Positions 1 through 8,495 of a stretch of 64,000 nt of DNA are shown here, one piece after another. Every line of letters begins with the position of its first letter. Position 1 is the first letter of the stretch. The stretch covers positions 62,001-126,000 of the forward strand of contig NZ_FNOB01000010.1 in the NCBI RefSeq assembly GCF_900106675.1, in the 5' to 3' direction. The notes beneath the pieces are model-generated. The model saw only the letters and a program-made list of their open reading frames with translations, had not been told where the DNA came from and searched no databases. A program made the position numbers and the translations under genes. The stretch comes from Allgaiera indica (GTDB taxonomy: Bacteria; Pseudomonadota; Alphaproteobacteria; Rhodobacterales; Rhodobacteraceae).

Positions 1-26
1 CCAAGGACCACGAAGGAGGTTTCCTG

Positions 27-1043
27 ATGAAGATGATGCACGCGGCCCTGACCGGAGCGGTCGTAAGCCTGGCCCTGGGCGCCGGCCCGGCCCTGGCGCT
101 GGACAAGGTGACGTTCGGCACCAACTGGCTGCCCGAAGCCGAACACGGCGGCTATTACCAGGCGGTGGCCGACGGCACCTACAAGAAATGCGGACTGGAC
201 GTGACCATCGTGCCGGGCGGTCCGCAGGTGAACAACAAGGCCATGATGATGGCCGGCAAGCTGACCTTCAACATGGACGGCAACTTCCTGTCGCCGTTCC
301 AGGCCGCCAAGCAGGGCATTCCGCTGGTCGTAGTCGCGGCCGATTTCCAGAAGGATCCGCAGATCCTGATGACCCATCCGGGCCGCGTGAAGGATTTCAA
401 GGAAATCGGCGACCTGCCGAAGATCTTCATCGGCAACAACGGCTATCAGACCTTCTACCAATGGCTGATCACCGCCAGGCATTTCAAGGCCAGCAACCGC
501 GTGCCCTATACCTTCAATTCGGGCCCGTTCATCGCCGACAAGGACAGCGCGCAGCAAGGCTATGTCACGTCCGAACCCTTCGCCGTGGAAACCCAGGGCC
601 ATTTCAAGCCCGATGTCTGGCTGCTGGCCGATCACGGCTGGAACACGCCCTCGACCCTGATCGAGACGATGCAGAGCACGCTCCAGGAGCATCCCGAATG
701 GGTGAAATGCTTCGTCGAGGGCTCGGCCGTCGGCTGGGCGAACTACCTGTATGGCGATCCCTCGAAGGGCAACGCCGCGATCCTGAAGGCCAATGCCGAA
801 ATGAGCCAGGCGCAGCTGGATTTCTCGGTCAAGGCGATGAAGGAGCACGGCATCGTGGATTCCGGCCTTTCGCTGACCAAGGGCATCGGCGCGATGAGCG
901 GCGAGACGATCCACAGCTTCTATGACAAGATGGTCAAGGCCGGCGTGGTCGAAAAGGGTCTGGATATCGACAAGATCTACACCCTGAAGTACGCCAACAC
1001 CGGCGCCTCGCTACCGGTGAAGAAGAAACTTCTGGGGCAGTAG
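27..1043 (+). CDS. ABC transporter substrate-binding protein, NMT1/THI5-like
   Basis: Periplasmic solute receptor of an ABC importer, 338 residues. Residues 1-24 form a Sec signal peptide (hydrophobic core, cleavage likely after PALA). The mature start, with NWLPEAEHGGYY and a following PGGPQVNNK segment, is typical of the NMT1/THI5-like family, whose members bind thiamine-precursor pyrimidines, riboflavin, sulfonates or related small heterocycles. A strong ribosome site (GAAGGAGGT, 12-20) fixes the ATG. The ATPase starts one base after its stop, so receptor, ATPase and permease are one unit. The ligand cannot be read from the sequence. The downstream amidohydrolase, FAD oxidase and creatininase suggest a nitrogenous ring compound (inference). 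Confidence 0.9.
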   Translation: MKMMHAALTGAVVSLALGAGPALALDKVTFGTNWLPEAEHGGYYQAVADGTYKKCGLDVTIVPGGPQVNNKAMMMAGKLTFNMDGNFLSPFQAAKQGIPLVVVAADFQKDPQILMTHPGRVKDFKEIGDLPKIFIGNNGYQTFYQWLITARHFKASNRVPYTFNSGPFIADKDSAQQGYVTSEPFAVETQGHFKPDVWLLADHGWNTPSTLIETMQSTLQEHPEWVKCFVEGSAVGWANYLYGDPSKGNAAILKANAEMSQAQLDFSVKAMKEHGIVDSGLSLTKGIGAMSGETIHSFYDKMVKAGVVEKGLDIDKIYTLKYANTGASLPVKKKLLGQ

Positions 1044-1841
1044 ATGACCTTGCAGGAAACCGGCGTGGCGGCGGGGGCCGCCGCCGCGCAGCCGGCGCCG
1101 CTGTTGTCGCTTGACGGCGTCTCGAAAGTGTTCAACGGCGATCTGGTGGCGCTGAAGGGGATGTCGCTTGATGTGTTTCAGGGCGATTTCATCTCGCTTC
1201 TGGGGCCGTCGGGCTGCGGCAAGTCCACCGCGCTGCGGCTGATCGCCGGGCTCAGCCACCCGACCTCGGGGCGGATCAACTGGGCCGGCGGGCAGGATGC
1301 GGGCGATCTGGGGGTGGTGTTCCAGGAACCCACGCTGATGCCCTGGGCCACGGTGGCGCAGAATGTCTGGCTGCCCTGGCGTCTGCGCGGCAAGTCCTTC
1401 GCCGCGATGAAGGGCCGGATCGATGAGGCGCTGGCCCTGGTCGGGCTGGAGAAATTCGCCGCCAGCTACCCGCGCGAATTGTCGGGCGGGATGAAGATGC
1501 GGGTCTCGATCGCGCGTGCGCTGGTGACCAACCCGCGGCTGATCCTGATGGACGAACCCTTCGCCGCGCTGGATGAGATCACCCGCCACAAGCTGAACAA
1601 CGACCTTCTGGCGCTGCGCGCCAAGATCGGCTGCACGATCGTCTTCGTCACCCATTCGGTGTTTGAATCGGTATTCCTGTCGTCGCGGATCGTGGTGATG
1701 GCCGCGCGCCCGGGCCGGGTGATCCACGAGGTCGCCGTAGTCGCCCCCTATCCGCGCGGCGAGGATTTCCGCACCTCGGCCGATTACGCCGCCCATTGCC
1801 GCGCCGCCAGCGCCGCGCTTCACGACGCGATCGGAGACTGA
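1044..1841 (+). CDS. ABC transporter ATP-binding protein
   Basis: Cytoplasmic ATPase of the importer, 265 residues, of the nitrate/sulfonate/taurine (SsuB/TauB) type. Walker A GPSGCGKST lies at residues 54-62, the signature LSGGM at 146-150 and Walker B LILMDEP at 166-172, followed by the D-loop. The Q-loop is in VVFQEP near 91-96. The ATG directly abuts the stop of the receptor gene and the permease begins two bases after this stop, so the three genes are translated together. The N-terminal 20 residues are Ala/Pro rich and probably disordered. Substrate specificity must come from the receptor. Confidence 0.93.
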   Translation: MTLQETGVAAGAAAAQPAPLLSLDGVSKVFNGDLVALKGMSLDVFQGDFISLLGPSGCGKSTALRLIAGLSHPTSGRINWAGGQDAGDLGVVFQEPTLMPWATVAQNVWLPWRLRGKSFAAMKGRIDEALALVGLEKFAASYPRELSGGMKMRVSIARALVTNPRLILMDEPFAALDEITRHKLNNDLLALRAKIGCTIVFVTHSVFESVFLSSRIVVMAARPGRVIHEVAVVAPYPRGEDFRTSADYAAHCRAASAALHDAIGD

Positions 1842-1842
1842 C

Positions 1843-2700
1843 ATGGCGATTGCCGACACTGCCGCCGCCGCCCCGGTCCTTGACGAGGAAGAAGCCCGCC
1901 GCGCCCGCGCCCGCCGCCGCGAACGGCTGGGCCGCTGGCTGATGCCGCTGATCGTGCTGGTCATGATGATCTTCCTGTGGGACCGGATCTGCGTTTGGAA
2001 CAACATCCCGCATTACATCCTGCCACGTCCGGGGCTGGTGGCCGAAACCCTGTGGGTTGACCGGGTGATCCTGTTCAAGGCGCTGCTGATCACGCTGCGC
2101 ACCACCTTCCTGGCGCTGCTGGTCGCGGTGATCGGCGGCGTGGGCCTTGCGGTGCTGTTCACGCAAAGCAAGTTCTTCGAGATGTCCTTCTACCCCTATG
2201 CGGTGATCTTGCAGGTGACCCCGATCGTCGCCATCGCGCCGCTGATCTTCATCTACATCCAGTCCAAGCTGATCGGCATGCTGCTTTGCGCCTGGATCGT
2301 GGCGTTCTTTCCGGTGCTGTCGAACACCACGCTGGGGCTGAAATCGGCCGACCACAACCTGCGTGACCTGTTCTCGATCTACGGCGCCACCCGCTGGCAG
2401 CGGCTGCGCTACCTGCAGCTGCCCGCCGCGCTGCCCTATTTCCTGGGCGGGCTGCGCATCGCCGGGGGGCTTGCGCTGATCGGGGCGGTGGTCGCGGAAT
2501 ATGTGGCCGGCACCGGGGGCGTGGGGTCGGGCCTTGCCTTCACCATCCTCGAAAGCTCTTACCGGCTGAACATCCCCCGCGTCTTCGCCGCGCTGATCCT
2601 GATCGCGGCGATGGGGGTGGTGATCTTCATGGCGCTGTCGCTGCTCAGCCATCTGTTGCTGCGCAAGTGGCACGAAAGCGCGATCAAACGGGAGAGTTGA
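1843..2700 (+). CDS. ABC transporter permease
   Basis: Inner-membrane subunit of the same importer, 285 residues, BPD-type (MetI-like). After a basic Ala/Arg-rich N-terminus there are about six hydrophobic segments. The EAA-type coupling loop is recognisable in YGATRWQRLRYLQLPAALPY, which contacts the ATPase. The GGAGACTGAC ribosome site lies just before the ATG. The stop codon shares its last base with the ATG of the next gene, tying transport to catabolism in one transcript. Family SsuC/TauC-like. Confidence 0.93.
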   Translation: MAIADTAAAAPVLDEEEARRARARRRERLGRWLMPLIVLVMMIFLWDRICVWNNIPHYILPRPGLVAETLWVDRVILFKALLITLRTTFLALLVAVIGGVGLAVLFTQSKFFEMSFYPYAVILQVTPIVAIAPLIFIYIQSKLIGMLLCAWIVAFFPVLSNTTLGLKSADHNLRDLFSIYGATRWQRLRYLQLPAALPYFLGGLRIAGGLALIGAVVAEYVAGTGGVGSGLAFTILESSYRLNIPRVFAALILIAAMGVVIFMALSLLSHLLLRKWHESAIKRES

Positions 2701-3971
2701 TGGATTTTCGCGTTCTGCCCAGCGGCGCCTTTGTCCTTCGCAACCTGACCACCCCGGCCTGCCTTCTTGGCCAACCCGGCGATCTGATCCCCCTCGATCT
2801 GTGCATCGAGGGCGGCCAGATCGCCGCGCCGCGCCCCGGGTTGCCCGAGGTGGACATGAAGGGGGCGATGGTGTTTCCGGCCTTCATCGACATGCATACG
2901 CATCTCGACAAGGGGCATATCTGGCCACGCGCGGCGAATCCCGACGGCAGCTTCATGGGCGCGCTGACCACCGTGGGCGCCGACCGCGCCGCGCATTGGT
3001 CGCCCGAAGACGTGCGCGCGCGGATGGATTTCGCCCTACGCTCGGCCTACGCGCATGGGACGCGGGCGATCCGCACGCATCTGGACAGCCTGCCGCCGCA
3101 GGACGCGATCTCCTTCCCCGTCTTCCGCGAGATGCGGCAGGATTGGCGCGGCCGGATCGAATTGCAGGCCTCCTGCCTGGTTGGGATCGACAACGTTTCG
3201 GGCAACGGGCCCTACGCGAAGACCGCCGACATCGTGGCGGCATCGGGCGGCGTATTGGGCTGCGTCACCTATCCGGTGGCGGATCTGCGCGTGCGGCTTC
3301 TGGATTTCTTCCGCCTGGCGGCGGAGCGCGGGCTGGCGGCCGATTTCCACGTCGACGAGACCGGCGATGCCTCGGTCGCGACGCTGCGGGTGATCGCCGA
3401 ACTGGTGCTGGAAACCGGCTTCGACGCGCCGGTCACGGTTGGGCATTGCTGCTCACTCGCCGTGCAGCCCGAGGCCGAGGCCTTCGCAACGCTCGATCTT
3501 GTGGCGAAGGCCGGGCTGAACGTGGTCAGCCTGCCGATGTGCAACATGTATCTGCAAGATCGCAGTCCGGGCCGCACCCCACGCTGGCGCGGCGTCACGC
3601 TGGTGCACGAGATGCGCGCGCGCGGCATCAACGTCAGCTTCGCCTCCGACAACACGCGCGATCCGTTCTATGCCTATGGCGATCTGGACATGATCGAAGT
3701 GATGCGAGAAGCCACCCGCATCGCCCATCTCGACCATTCCCGGGCGGATTGGGTTCAGGCCTTCCTGACCAATCCCGCCAGGGCCTGCGGGTTCGAGGCG
3801 CCCAGCCTGGCGCCGGGCGCGCCCGCCGATCTGGTGATCAGCCGGGCGCGGGGCTGGACCGAGCTGTTCGCGCGGCCCCAGTCCGACCGCATCGTGTTGC
3901 GCGGCGGCCGCCAGATCGACCGCACCCTGCCCGATTACGCCGAACTCGATCATCTGATGAGGCAAGCATGA
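2700..3971 (+). CDS. Cytosine deaminase-like amidohydrolase
   Basis: Metal-dependent hydrolase of the amidohydrolase superfamily, 423 residues, closest in motif layout to cytosine deaminase CodA. The HTHLDKGH segment (His66, His68, Lys71) supplies the first metal ligands. Further on come FHVDET, VGHCC and ASDNTRDPFYAYGDLDM, which parallel the CodA segments for His, Glu, His and the catalytic Asp. It should hydrolyse an amino or amide group on a ring. The start at 2700 is preferred over an upstream ATG at 2667 because it overlaps the permease stop as TGATG, behind GGGAGA. It may not act on cytosine itself: the operon also holds a flavin oxidase and creatininase-type enzymes, so a modified pyrimidine or triazine-like substrate is possible. 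Confidence 0.85.
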   Translation: MDFRVLPSGAFVLRNLTTPACLLGQPGDLIPLDLCIEGGQIAAPRPGLPEVDMKGAMVFPAFIDMHTHLDKGHIWPRAANPDGSFMGALTTVGADRAAHWSPEDVRARMDFALRSAYAHGTRAIRTHLDSLPPQDAISFPVFREMRQDWRGRIELQASCLVGIDNVSGNGPYAKTADIVAASGGVLGCVTYPVADLRVRLLDFFRLAAERGLAADFHVDETGDASVATLRVIAELVLETGFDAPVTVGHCCSLAVQPEAEAFATLDLVAKAGLNVVSLPMCNMYLQDRSPGRTPRWRGVTLVHEMRARGINVSFASDNTRDPFYAYGDLDMIEVMREATRIAHLDHSRADWVQAFLTNPARACGFEAPSLAPGAPADLVISRARGWTELFARPQSDRIVLRGGRQIDRTLPDYAELDHLMRQA

Positions 3972-5368
3972 CCCCCAACGTCGCCGCCGCCAAGGCCGCC
4001 CTGTCGCATATCGAGCAAGACGAAAGCCCCAGCGCGATCCGATCCAAAAGCCGCGATTTCTTCTGGTATTCGCCGCTCTTGAAGAAATGGCTTGATCATG
4101 TCAGCGCCGATTTCGTCGTCTGCCCGGCGTCCGAGGCCGAGGTGATCGAGATCCTCAAGACCTGCTATGCCCATGACGTGCCGGTCACCGTGCGCGGCGC
4201 CGGCACCGGCAATTACGGCCAGTCGATGCCGCTGGCGGGCGGCTGCGTGATCCACATGAAGAACTTTGCGAAGGTCAAGGAGATCCACCCCGGAAGGGTG
4301 ATCGCGGAACCCGGCTGCATCATCCGCGATCTCGACCGCGAGACGAAGCAGAAATGCGGGCAGGAACTGCGCATGACCCCCTCGACCGCCGCGACCGCCA
4401 CGATCGGCGGCTTCGTCGCCGGCGGCTCGGGCGGGGTGGGATCGGTCACCTGGGGCGCGCTGCGCGATCTGGGCAACATCATCCGCCTGCGCGTGATCAC
4501 CATGGAGGCAGACCCCCGCATCCTGGAATTCCGCGGCGAGGAACTGGCCCGCGTTTCCCACGCCTACGGCACCAACGGCATCATCACCGAACTCGAGATG
4601 CCCCTGGCCCCGGCCTATGACTGGATCGACCTCTTCGTCTGCTTCAAGAATTTCCCCGACGCCGCGCGCTACGCCTGCGACCTGGCGAACGAGGACGGCA
4701 TCCTGATCAAGCTTGCCTCGGTCTACGAGGCGCCGATGGCGCATGACTACTTCCAGCGGGTGAAGCCACATGTGACGCCCGAAGACACGTTGGTCGGGCT
4801 GATGGTCGCGCCCCATGCGATGGACGCCTTCCTTACCTTCACCACGCGCTGGCCGGGGGCGACGGTGCTGTATCGTTCGGACGACAACGACTGGCCCCGC
4901 GATCCCGGCCCGGTCTTTGAGTTCGGCTGGAACCACACCACGCTGCGGGCGCTCAAGTTCCGGCCGGAGATCACCTATCTGCAGGTGCGCTATTCCTACC
5001 CGAACCATCTGGATCTGATCGAGAAGGTCCGCGCCACCTTCGGCGCCGAGGTGCTGCAGCACCTGGAAGTCATGCGCGAGAACGGCAAGGTGATGTGCGC
5101 CGGGCTGCCGCTGGTGAGCTACACCACCGACGCGCGGCTGGAAGAGATCGTGCTGATGCACGAGGAGATGGGCTGCATGATCTTCAACCCGCACCGCTAC
5201 ACGCTGGAGGAAGGCGGCCGCCAGATGCACGACCAGCGGCAACTGGATTTCAAGCGCGAGGCCGATCCGAAGGGCCTGCTGAACCCCGGCAAGATGATCG
5301 CCTGGGATCGGACGGACTGGGATTACGCGAAACCCTATGCCTATCCCGGAATGAAGGCCGCCGAATGA
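3968..5368 (+). CDS. FAD-binding oxidoreductase (PCMH/GlcD-like)
   Basis: Flavoenzyme of 466 residues with an N-terminal PCMH-type FAD-binding domain (about residues 40-215: VTVRGAGTGNYGQ, then STAATATIGGFVAGGSGG), followed by a C-terminal substrate/cap region ending LLNPGKMIAWD, as in glycolate oxidase GlcD and D-lactate dehydrogenases. It oxidises an alpha-hydroxy acid or a related C-H/C-N bond. Its ATG overlaps the amidohydrolase stop (ATGA, 3968-3971), which is why this start is chosen over far upstream in-frame ATGs. The position between an amidohydrolase and two flavodoxin-fold reductases suggests a redox step in the same pathway. The electron acceptor is unknown. Confidence 0.85.
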   Translation: MTPNVAAAKAALSHIEQDESPSAIRSKSRDFFWYSPLLKKWLDHVSADFVVCPASEAEVIEILKTCYAHDVPVTVRGAGTGNYGQSMPLAGGCVIHMKNFAKVKEIHPGRVIAEPGCIIRDLDRETKQKCGQELRMTPSTAATATIGGFVAGGSGGVGSVTWGALRDLGNIIRLRVITMEADPRILEFRGEELARVSHAYGTNGIITELEMPLAPAYDWIDLFVCFKNFPDAARYACDLANEDGILIKLASVYEAPMAHDYFQRVKPHVTPEDTLVGLMVAPHAMDAFLTFTTRWPGATVLYRSDDNDWPRDPGPVFEFGWNHTTLRALKFRPEITYLQVRYSYPNHLDLIEKVRATFGAEVLQHLEVMRENGKVMCAGLPLVSYTTDARLEEIVLMHEEMGCMIFNPHRYTLEEGGRQMHDQRQLDFKREADPKGLLNPGKMIAWDRTDWDYAKPYAYPGMKAAE

Positions 5369-5946
5369 GCCGCGCCCTGGTCCTTTACGCCCATCCGGTA
5401 CCGGACAGCTTCAACGCCGCCGTCCACGAGACGGTGGTGACGACACTGAAGGCCTCGGGCTGGGAGGTGGACGATTTCGACCTTTACGCCGAAGGCTTCG
5501 ATCCGGTCCTGTCGCGTGCCGAGCGCGAGGGCTATCACGACGTCGACACCAACGTGCGGCCCGTCGCCCGGCAGGTTGAACGGCTCTTGGCGGCACAGGC
5601 GCTGGTGCTGGTGTTTCCGGTCTGGAACATGGGTTATCCGGCGATCCTGAAGGGCTATTTCGATCGTGTCTTCCTGCCCGGCGTGTCCTTCGTGATGCGC
5701 GACGGTGTCGTGCACCCGAACCTGACCCATATCCGCAAGGTGGCGGCCTGCGTCACCTATGGCGGCGCGCGGCTGCGCACCATGCTGGCCGGTGACCCGC
5801 CGCGCAAGGTGGTCACCCGCACCCTGCGCTACACCACCCAGGCCAGGCGCCTGCGCTATCTGGCGCTTTACGACATGAACCGCGCCACCGACGCCCGCCG
5901 CGCGGCCCATCTGGCCCGTGTCGCCCGCGCGATGGAAGGGCTCTGA
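5365..5946 (+). CDS. NAD(P)H-dependent flavodoxin-fold oxidoreductase, copy 1
   Basis: A 193-residue protein of the NAD(P)H dehydrogenase (quinone)/NQO1 flavodoxin-like family. The start ALVLYAHPVPDSFNAAV is the FMN/FAD phosphate-binding turn, and FPVWNMGYPAILKGYFDRVFLPG is the family's flavin-ring and dimer segment. It reduces quinones or supplies reduced flavin. The ATG overlaps the preceding stop (ATGA). The next gene encodes a clear paralogue with the same layout, so this is a tandem duplication. It may be a flavin reductase for the adjacent FAD enzyme (inference). Confidence 0.85.
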   Translation: MSRALVLYAHPVPDSFNAAVHETVVTTLKASGWEVDDFDLYAEGFDPVLSRAEREGYHDVDTNVRPVARQVERLLAAQALVLVFPVWNMGYPAILKGYFDRVFLPGVSFVMRDGVVHPNLTHIRKVAACVTYGGARLRTMLAGDPPRKVVTRTLRYTTQARRLRYLALYDMNRATDARRAAHLARVARAMEGL

Positions 5947-5948
5947 CG

Positions 5949-6599
5949 ATGCGTGCGCTGATCGTCTATTGCCATCCGCGCGAAGACAGCTTCACCGCCG
6001 CCGTGCGCAACACCGTGACTGCCCGGCTGGCGGCGGCCGGGGCCGAGTTCCGGCTGCTCGACCTTTACGCGCGGGGCTTCGATCCGGTGATGGACGCCGC
6101 CGAACATGGCGCCTATCTCGACGCCCCCGCGAACCGCGCGCCGGTGGCCGCGGATGTCGAGGCGCTGCTTTGGGCCGATACGCTGATCTTCATCTATCCG
6201 ACCTGGTGGTATGGGCTGCCGGCGATGCTGAAGGGTTGGCTGGACCGGGTTCTGTTGCCGGACGTGGCCTTCCTGATGCCGGGCCCGGGGCAGCAAGGGA
6301 TCCGCCCGGGGCTGACCCGGATCACCCGGCTGGGGGTGTTCACCACCTGCGGGGCCAGCCGCTGGCTGACCTGGTTCATCGGCGCACCGGGCAAGCGCAC
6401 CCTGATGCGCGGGGTGGCGCTGATCTGCGCGCCGCACCCGCGCCGGACCTTCGCCGCGCACTACCTGATGGATGCCTCCACCGCCGCCAGCCGCGCCCGC
6501 CACCTGGCGCGCGTGGGCCGCAAGATGGACCGCCTGATCGCCGCCCGCCCCGGGGCCCGCCCCCGCCGCGACGCGCCCCCAGCCCCGGAGACACCATGA
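5949..6599 (+). CDS. NAD(P)H-dependent flavodoxin-fold oxidoreductase, copy 2
   Basis: Paralogue of the preceding gene, 216 residues. It shows the same fold markers: ALIVYCHPREDSFTAAV at the N-terminus, YARGFDPVM near residue 40, and YPTWWYGLPAMLKGWLDRVLLP as the flavin-contact segment. It differs by a Pro/Arg-rich tail of about 20 residues. Only two bases separate it from copy 1, and its stop overlaps the creatininase start (ATGA). Two non-identical copies suggest separate substrates or a heterodimer. Homology says only that it is a flavin/NAD(P)H oxidoreductase. Confidence 0.85.
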   Translation: MRALIVYCHPREDSFTAAVRNTVTARLAAAGAEFRLLDLYARGFDPVMDAAEHGAYLDAPANRAPVAADVEALLWADTLIFIYPTWWYGLPAMLKGWLDRVLLPDVAFLMPGPGQQGIRPGLTRITRLGVFTTCGASRWLTWFIGAPGKRTLMRGVALICAPHPRRTFAAHYLMDASTAASRARHLARVGRKMDRLIAARPGARPRRDAPPAPETP

Positions 6600-7384
6600 G
6601 ACGCCTCGACTGGGCCCAGTACCGCACCACCGAATTCGCCGCGATGGATCCCGCCGCCACCATCGCCATCCTGCCCACCTGCGCGATCGAGCAACACGGC
6701 CCGCACCTGCCCACCGGCACCGACACCATGATCGCCGAGGGCATGCTGGCCGAACTGCGCGCCACCTGCCCCGACGATCTGAACATCCTGATCCTGCCGG
6801 TGCAGGCGGTGGGCAAGTCGAACGAACATGTCCACGCGCCCGGCACCCTGACGCTGAGCGCGCAGACCGCGCTGGCCGCCTGGACCGAAATCGGCCTTTC
6901 CGTCGCCCGCGCCGGGATCCGCAAGCTGGTGATCGTGAACAGCCACGGCGGCAACCTGGACCTGGTGTCGATCCTGTCGCGCGAATTGCGCGTCCGCGCC
7001 GGGATGCTGGCTGTGAAATGCCAGTGGGGCGGGTTCGCGAAGCCCGAGGGCATGTTTTCCGAGCAAGAGCGCCGCTTCGGCATCCATGCGGGCGATTACG
7101 AGACCTCGCTGATGCTCGCCTTCCGCCCCGAGACGGTGGACATGCGCCAGGCGCGGGATTTCCGATCCAGCGCCGAAACCGCCCCGATCCCGCCGACCGG
7201 GCCCTTGTCCTACGGTTGGGTCTCGTCCGACCTGAACCCCGAGGGCGCTGTGGGAGAGGCGCATCTGGCCACCGCCGAAAAGGGCCGCGCCACCTGTGCC
7301 GTTCAGGTTGCGGGCTTCATCGAGATGCTGCGCGAGGTCCGCGATCTGCCGCTAAACGGTTTTGCCCCGACGCTGCCGGGATAA
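6596..7384 (+). CDS. Creatininase family protein
   Basis: Metal-dependent amide hydrolase of 262 residues. The motif IEQHGPHLPTGTD gives the metal ligands Glu32, His34 and Asp43. NSHGGN places His117, and HAGDYETS places His164 and Glu169. It has HGGN rather than the HYEN of true creatininase, resembling FAPy deformylases and related amide hydrolases of the family, so creatinine is not the likely substrate. The start at 6596 overlaps the previous stop (ATGA) and is the only one compatible with the conserved N-terminus. It is the last gene of the 0-7.4 kb operon and probably opens or deformylates the ring compound handled by the upstream enzymes (inference). Confidence 0.87.
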   Translation: MRRLDWAQYRTTEFAAMDPAATIAILPTCAIEQHGPHLPTGTDTMIAEGMLAELRATCPDDLNILILPVQAVGKSNEHVHAPGTLTLSAQTALAAWTEIGLSVARAGIRKLVIVNSHGGNLDLVSILSRELRVRAGMLAVKCQWGGFAKPEGMFSEQERRFGIHAGDYETSLMLAFRPETVDMRQARDFRSSAETAPIPPTGPLSYGWVSSDLNPEGAVGEAHLATAEKGRATCAVQVAGFIEMLREVRDLPLNGFAPTLPG

Positions 7385-7405
7385 GGCGGGCCGGTGAAGA
7401 CGGGC

Positions 7406-7425
7406 GACAGGTGTCGCCGCCTGTC
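7406..7425 (+). terminator. Weak hairpin between convergent genes
   Basis: Six-base inverted repeat GACAGG / CCTGTC (7406-7411 and 7420-7425) just after the creatininase stop, in the 130-bp gap between convergent genes. No T-run follows, so this is only a candidate terminator. Nothing else is seen in the gap. Confidence 0.3.
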
Positions 7426-7514
7426 ACGAAGGCTCGCGAACCCGTCAGGAATGCCAGGCCGACTTATCGGAACCACCCGCGTTCCGAGCCGATTGGAACG
7501 GGGATTGCTTACGA

Positions 7515-8402
7515 TCAGGCCATCGCCGCGCGGATTTCGTCCGCCGAAGCGGGCCGGCGCCCGGCGCCCGCCAGCAGCGCCGCGACGGCCGAGACCAGAT
7601 CGGCATTATCCGCCGCCAGCCGCCCGTCGGGCAGGAAAAGATTGTTCTCGAACCCTACCCGCACATGCCCGCCCAGAAAGGCCCCGGCGGTGACGCAGGC
7701 GGCCTCGTCCGGGCCGAAGGCGCAAGTGCTCCAATGCGCGAAACGCGGCATGTCCGGCGCCAGGAAAGGCAGCAAGTCGGCCGGGCACGAGCGCTGGTCC
7801 TTCGCATAGCGCCCCAACACATACAGCACCGGGATCGACGCCCACGGGATCAGGCCGCGCCGCTGCAGATCGGCCAGGGCGCGCGCGTCCGCGGCGTCGT
7901 AAAGGATGATCTGGGGCAGCACGCCTTCCCGCGCCATCCAGCCCAGCGTCTCGGCAAAGGCGCCCTCATGCGAGGGATCGGGGACGAATTCACGCAACGC
8001 AAGCGAGGCCGCCTCGGGCGCGCAGGCCCGCAGCACGGCGATCTGCTCGGCCGGCGTATAGCGGCCCACGGCCTCTGTCGTGATCTGGATCACCATGTCA
8101 GGCCCCACCGCGCGCCTTATCGCCGCGCTCAGGTCGCGGTATGCCTCGGCGTCCAGAAGGTGCCGCCCGGCGGCGTCGCGCAGATGCACATGGATCATTC
8201 CCGCCCCCGCCGCGCGGCATTCGGCGGCGGCATGGGTGATCTCCCCCGCCGTCATCGGCAGCGCGGGATGGTCGGCCTTGCCGCGCCGGGCGCCATTGGG
8301 CGCGACTGCGACGGCAACAGGCGGCAGGGCGCGGCAAAACGTGGCCCCCAGGTGACCGGCGCCGGGAATGGGATGGGAACGGGGGCCAGGTTGCGATGGC
8401 AT
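7515..8402 (-). CDS. BKACE family enzyme (beta-keto acid cleavage, DUF849)
   Basis: A 295-residue TIM-barrel enzyme of the BKACE family. Members condense a beta-keto acid with acetyl-CoA and exchange the acyl group, releasing acetoacetate; the founding member cleaves 3-keto-5-aminohexanoate in lysine fermentation. The metal-binding motif MIHVHLRD (His71, His73, Asp76) and the early APNGA segment are visible. The start at 8402 is chosen because GGAGGT sits seven bases upstream; an in-frame ATG at 8417 lies before that site. It is divergent from an RpiR regulator and probably under its control. With the neighbouring aminotransferase, an amino-acid-derived keto acid is a reasonable substrate (inference). 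Confidence 0.86.
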   Translation of the reverse strand: MPSQPGPRSHPIPGAGHLGATFCRALPPVAVAVAPNGARRGKADHPALPMTAGEITHAAAECRAAGAGMIHVHLRDAAGRHLLDAEAYRDLSAAIRRAVGPDMVIQITTEAVGRYTPAEQIAVLRACAPEAASLALREFVPDPSHEGAFAETLGWMAREGVLPQIILYDAADARALADLQRRGLIPWASIPVLYVLGRYAKDQRSCPADLLPFLAPDMPRFAHWSTCAFGPDEAACVTAGAFLGGHVRVGFENNLFLPDGRLAADNADLVSAVAALLAGAGRRPASADEIRAAMA

Positions 8403-8449
8403 CGGCAGGACCTCCATGGATATGCCATATGTATCATTTAGTATAGTTA

Positions 8450-8465
8450 TGCAACATATGTTGCA
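8450..8465. promoter_or_regulatory. 16-bp perfect palindrome, probable RpiR operator
   Basis: TGCAACATATGTTGCA is a perfect 16-bp palindrome in the 93-bp AT-rich gap between the divergent BKACE and RpiR genes. A second CATATG core lies at 8426-8431, 29 bp away and roughly three helical turns, with weaker flanks. The position is right for an autoregulating RpiR protein that controls both directions. The assignment is by position only. Confidence 0.6.
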
Positions 8466-8495
8466 ATCCCTGAAACGTGAGCCTAGAGTGAACGG

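Noticed and set aside
1648-2673. Minus-strand open frame opposite the ABC permease
   Set aside because: Low-complexity Arg/Gln/His composition and full overlap with a well-supported permease; an antisense shadow.
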